Positions 61,971 to 64,000 of a DNA stretch of 64,000 nt are shown one piece after another. This DNA comes from Azophilus sp026709365 (GTDB lineage Bacteria; Pseudomonadota; Gammaproteobacteria; Pseudomonadales; Azotimanducaceae). The stretch covers positions 2,108,001-2,172,000 of the forward strand of contig OZ241345.1 in the NCBI GenBank assembly GCA_965200175.1, given 5' to 3'. The translations under genes and the position numbers were made by a program. The notes beneath the pieces were generated by a model, which searched no databases, had not been told where the DNA came from, and saw only the letters and a program-made list of their open reading frames with translations. The stretch's first letter is position 1. Every line of letters begins with the position of its first letter.

Positions 61971-63178
61971 CTTCGAAGTGCCTCCAAGGGTTTCACTTTG
62001 ACAGCCCGCCATGCCGGATAGAGGCTGGCGACGACGCCGAGCCCCAAGCTCAGCAGGGCGATGAGCAGCACGTCATCGACCAAGGGTACGGGACGCAGCA
62101 GCGTGCGCATGCCGAAGCTCTCGACGCCCTCCGACCACAGCGACAGATCGAGGCCGTCGCCCATCGCGAACACGGCCGCAAGGCCCAAGGCGATGCCGAC
62201 GGCAACGCCGATCAGCATGAGCGCGCTCGACTCGATCACCACCTGCGCCACCACGCTGCGCGGCCGCATGCCCACCGCCCGCAACATGCCGAGTTCGCGA
62301 ATCCGCTCCATCACCGAGGTGACCAAGGTGTTGACCAAGCCAAAGACCAGCGCGCCCATCATCACGAAGAACCAGATCAGCACCGCCGCGTCGGCAAAAA
62401 CGAACATGGCCGCCGCTTGGGGCTCCAGCTCCCGCCAGTCGAGCACTTCGAGCCCGGTGAAGACCTCCACCAAGGCGTCCTTGAGCGCAAACAGCGCAGA
62501 CTCCTCGTGCAGCCGAATGGAGAGTTCGGTGAAAACCTCGGCGCCGACCATCTCTTGCAGGGCGCCCACGCCAGTGAAGACAAAGAAGCCCTCCATGCCC
62601 TCGCCATCGGCGTCGTAGAGGCCGGCGATGCGAAAGCCCGCCTCCCGGTTCAGCCCGTCGGCGCCTTGGGTGATGATCACCAAGCGTCGGCCGAGGCCGG
62701 TTTCGAGCTGCTCGGCGAGCGCTTGGCCAATGATGATGCGGCCATCGGATGCATCCTTGAGCGATTCGCCCGCCATGCGGGCGCTGCTCAGGAAGGAAAT
62801 GCCCTCCTGCGCCGGGTTGACGCCGACGAACTGGATGCCGCGAGTGCCCCGTTCGCTCATGATGACCGCCGGCACCCGCACCCGCATCGCCCACCCAGCG
62901 ACTTCGGGAACGCCGTCCGGCGGGCGCCAGTCGCCAGCCAAACCAAAGTTCCGCGCAATGCCGGGATCGTCCCGGTAGCCGGGCGCCAGCACCTTAACGT
63001 GGCCGACTAGGTTCTCCACCGCAGCGTCGGCCATGTCCTGCTGCATGCCGCGAATCATGCTGTTCATCAGCACCACCGCGGCGACGGCGACCACCACCGC
63101 TGCCAACATCATGCCGTTGCGGCGCCGATGGCGCAGGATGTTGCGCAACGACATCTGGATGAGAAGCTTGATCGGCAC
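61967..63178 (-). CDS. FtsX-family (LolC/E-like) permease
   Basis: The 403-residue protein has helix 1 at about 23-42 (NGMMLAAVVVAVAAVVLMNSM), a periplasmic domain to about 270, then helices at about 265-292, 312-340 and 370-392, ending LYPAWRAVKVKPLEALRR. Unlike lolC and lolE it lacks the Lol-type MNGF stretch. It pairs with the next permease, giving two non-identical FtsX proteins for one ATPase and one outer-membrane protein. The stop overlaps the ATPase start. Confidence 0.9.
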   Translation of the reverse strand: MPIKLLIQMSLRNILRHRRRNGMMLAAVVVAVAAVVLMNSMIRGMQQDMADAAVENLVGHVKVLAPGYRDDPGIARNFGLAGDWRPPDGVPEVAGWAMRVRVPAVIMSERGTRGIQFVGVNPAQEGISFLSSARMAGESLKDASDGRIIIGQALAEQLETGLGRRLVIITQGADGLNREAGFRIAGLYDADGEGMEGFFVFTGVGALQEMVGAEVFTELSIRLHEESALFALKDALVEVFTGLEVLDWRELEPQAAAMFVFADAAVLIWFFVMMGALVFGLVNTLVTSVMERIRELGMLRAVGMRPRSVVAQVVIESSALMLIGVAVGIALGLAAVFAMGDGLDLSLWSEGVESFGMRTLLRPVPLVDDVLLIALLSLGLGVVASLYPAWRAVKVKPLEALRR

Positions 63179-63184
63179 GCCGCC

Positions 63185-64000
63185 CTACTCCGGGGTTCGC
63201 AGGGCTTGGACGCAATTGAGCCGCCGCAGGCGAACGGCGGGCGCAAGCAGCGCCAACTGGGTACCCGCCAGCAAGGTCAGGCAGGCGACCAGAACCAGGC
63301 CCCAGCCCATCGACGGATGGATTCGGTCGGGCATGTTGAGGCCGGGCATCACCTCGTTGGGATCGATCGGCATGGGCATGCCCACCGCCCCCAGCCAGAG
63401 CACCAGCCCCAGGGTGACGCCGACGCCGACCACGGCGCCAAGGGCCCAGAGCAGCAGCGCCTCGAACTGCAGCTGGCCGAGAATGCTTCCCGGACGCATG
63501 CCGATCGCCTTCAACATGCCGAATTCAGCGGTGCGCTCGAAGAGCGTCATCAGGAAGGCGTTGACGACGCTGAAGGTGACGATGATGGCGATGATGGCGA
63601 ACAGGAAGTAGAGGCCTGCGGCCTTGAGGTCGATGAATTGCTTGACCTCGGGCATGAGCGCGTGCCAGTCCAGCACCCGCAAGGGCGCGGCGGCGGCCGC
63701 AGCGGCCTGGGCGGTGTCCAAGGCCTCGCCCACGTCATCGACCACCACAACCAGTCGATGGGCTTCGTCCGGCGCCAAGTTCCACGCGGCACGGAAGTCG
63801 GCAATGGGAATCAGCGCCAAGGAGCGGTCCAGCCCCGCCGAGCCGGTGCTGAACACGCCCACCACCTCGGCCACTGCCGCAGCCACCCCGCCCGCCTTGG
63901 CGGTGCCGAGCATCACCACCTCATCACCCACCGAGAGGCCCAGGTTGCGGGCCATGGCGGCGCCCACGAAGGCTTGGCCCGCGCCATCCAGATAGCGTCC
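63185..64000 (-). CDS. FtsX-family permease, C-terminal part (start lies outside the window)
   Basis: The visible 271 residues cover the end of a periplasmic domain and three membrane segments (about 138-165, 187-217 and 230-255, counted from the window edge): YFLFAIIAIIVTFSVVNAFL, then FERTAEFGMLKAIGMRPGSI and LWALGAVVGVGVTLGLVLWL. The reading frame is open through base 64000. It is 6 bases upstream of the second permease, so the operon is permease-permease-ATPase-barrel. Confidence 0.88.
   Translation of the reverse strand, partial: GRYLDGAGQAFVGAAMARNLGLSVGDEVVMLGTAKAGGVAAAVAEVVGVFSTGSAGLDRSLALIPIADFRAAWNLAPDEAHRLVVVVDDVGEALDTAQAAAAAAAPLRVLDWHALMPEVKQFIDLKAAGLYFLFAIIAIIVTFSVVNAFLMTLFERTAEFGMLKAIGMRPGSILGQLQFEALLLWALGAVVGVGVTLGLVLWLGAVGMPMPIDPNEVMPGLNMPDRIHPSMGWGLVLVACLTLLAGTQLALLAPAVRLRRLNCVQALRTPE

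Overview
The window is about 64 kb of GC-rich chromosomal DNA from a Gram-negative bacterium, most likely an uncultured gammaproteobacterium. The evidence is a complete LolCDE lipoprotein sorter, MsbA with an ExbB/ExbD pair, LptA, a TonB-dependent receptor, TolC, ComEC, CysD/CysNC, AlaA, TusA, MsrB, thiopurine methyltransferase and HrpA. The order lolC-lolD-lolE / DUF2062 / comEC / exbB-exbD recalls the pseudomonad arrangement, here with clpB and galU inserted. No phage, IS transposase or CRISPR array is visible; most genes are housekeeping, interspersed with small accessory modules.

Layout. 1-7.6 kb (minus strand): msbA (partial), exbD, exbB, galU, clpB, comEC. 7.6-12.5 kb: DUF2062 protein, lolE/D/C, apbE. 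12.7-17.4 kb: enoyl-CoA hydratase, a DUF4143 ATPase on an apparently leaderless promoter, and a TonB receptor gene interrupted by one in-frame TAG. 17.4-20.2 kb: cysNC and cysD. 20.3-21.2 kb: an MNT/HEPN pair. 21.3-23 kb: a spermidine-synthase-like protein split into membrane and catalytic parts. 23-27.7 kb: msrB, alaA, an L-2-hydroxyglutarate oxidase-like gene, a gamma-glutamylcyclotransferase-like gene, tusA and a RelB/YafQ pair. 27.8-33.4 kb: a large secreted Fn3 protein with a 22-base poly-C tract near its start, an MFS transporter and a small Cys-rich secreted protein. 33.6-39 kb: a TolC / PAS-adaptor / MacB-type ATPase / permease operon. 39.5-47.4 kb: MoxR ATPase, VWA protein, hrpA, an AAA/PD-(D/E)XK protein and tRNA-Glu. 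47.7-60 kb: sulfurtransferase, an unknown protein, acnA, hsp20, tpm, ggt, a YcaQ-like glycosylase, a histidine phosphatase, lptA and an orphan AAA ATPase. 60-64 kb: an outer-membrane barrel with an ABC ATPase and two FtsX permeases.

The most unusual signals are non-genic. At least three families of short palindromic repeats are scattered between genes and invade genes: one copy lies in frame inside the gamma-glutamylcyclotransferase-like protein, one supplies the ggt start codon, and one lies in the N-terminal coding region of the spermidine-synthase-like protein. Both toxin-antitoxin modules carry a substitution at a key position of the toxin (HEPN His to Arg; YafQ Asp67 to Gly). The poly-C tract could make the Fn3 surface protein phase-variable. 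A PAS sensor domain fused directly to an efflux adaptor is the most interesting protein architecture.

All functional calls are read from sequence motifs and family knowledge; no database search was possible. Short promoter and operator calls are weaker than gene calls.
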